Shown piece by piece: positions 50,347-50,728 of a DNA stretch of 50,728 bases. The DNA comes from Verrucomicrobiota bacterium JB024. Its GTDB lineage: Bacteria; Verrucomicrobiota; Verrucomicrobiia; Opitutales; Cerasicoccaceae. Location of the stretch: NCBI GenBank assembly GCA_030673825.1, contig JAUTCS010000042.1, positions 1 to 50,728 on the forward strand, read 5' to 3'. Every line of letters begins with the position of its first letter. The first letter of the stretch is position 1. Below the pieces are notes generated by a model. That model worked only from the letters and a program-made list of their open reading frames with translations, searched no databases and was not told the DNA's origin. Made by a program: the position numbers and the translations under genes.

Positions 50347-50728
<382 letters not shown>

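Overview
The window is GC-rich chromosomal DNA, densely packed with genes, and most likely from a member of the Verrucomicrobiota (Opitutales/Puniceicoccales type). The best taxonomic pointer is a 1231-residue protein that reads like the Verru_Chthon cassette protein A family, flanked by CAZyme and sulfatase genes typical of glycan-degrading verrucomicrobia. This placement is inferred from protein character only. I see no rRNA, tRNA, CRISPR array, insertion sequence or prophage.

Left part (1-15.7 kb): mostly housekeeping. It holds a PfkB-type kinase (cut by the window edge), thymidylate kinase and DNA polymerase III delta-prime in one transcription unit; small hydrolases; CPBP protease and PAP2 phosphatase; and an ArnT/PMT-type glycosyltransferase. 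A CE2-type esterase, an HspQ-like protein and a few unknowns follow. The lipoate pair lipB and lipA is separated by a hicB-hicA toxin-antitoxin pair. A family of multi-hairpin repeats sits between 7.0 and 9.3 kb, and one copy lies in frame inside the glycosyltransferase gene.

Middle (15.7-28.4 kb): a large secreted glycoside hydrolase-like protein, diacylglycerol kinase, a K+-dependent type membrane pyrophosphatase with an unknown upstream partner, and a divergent PPK2-type polyphosphate kinase carrying a long lysine/alanine-rich tail. The Verru_Chthon cassette A-type protein and a small exported partner follow.

Right part (28.4-41.9 kb): a glycan-use locus. A minus-strand run encodes a GPH-type sugar transporter, a GH51-like arabinofuranosidase, an exported beta-sandwich protein, a TIM-barrel protein and a sulfatase. 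Beside it are an exported esterase, a 991-residue multidomain glycosidase and a cytoplasmic GH28 polygalacturonase-like enzyme. The palindrome CATCGATG, extended to CATCGATGTCA or nearly so, recurs in the upstream regions of the transporter operon, the esterase, the 991-residue enzyme and the Verru_Chthon gene. At the 991-residue gene it lies between a -35-like and a -10-like box. I read this as a shared operator of one regulator encoded elsewhere; the window itself contains no recognisable DNA-binding transcription factor.

Far right (42-50.7 kb): a KefB-type cation/proton antiporter with two TrkA-C domains, a TIM-barrel isomerase/epimerase, a histone-deacetylase-fold hydrolase, a fused hydantoinase A/B (5-oxoprolinase) protein and the C-terminal end of CysN.
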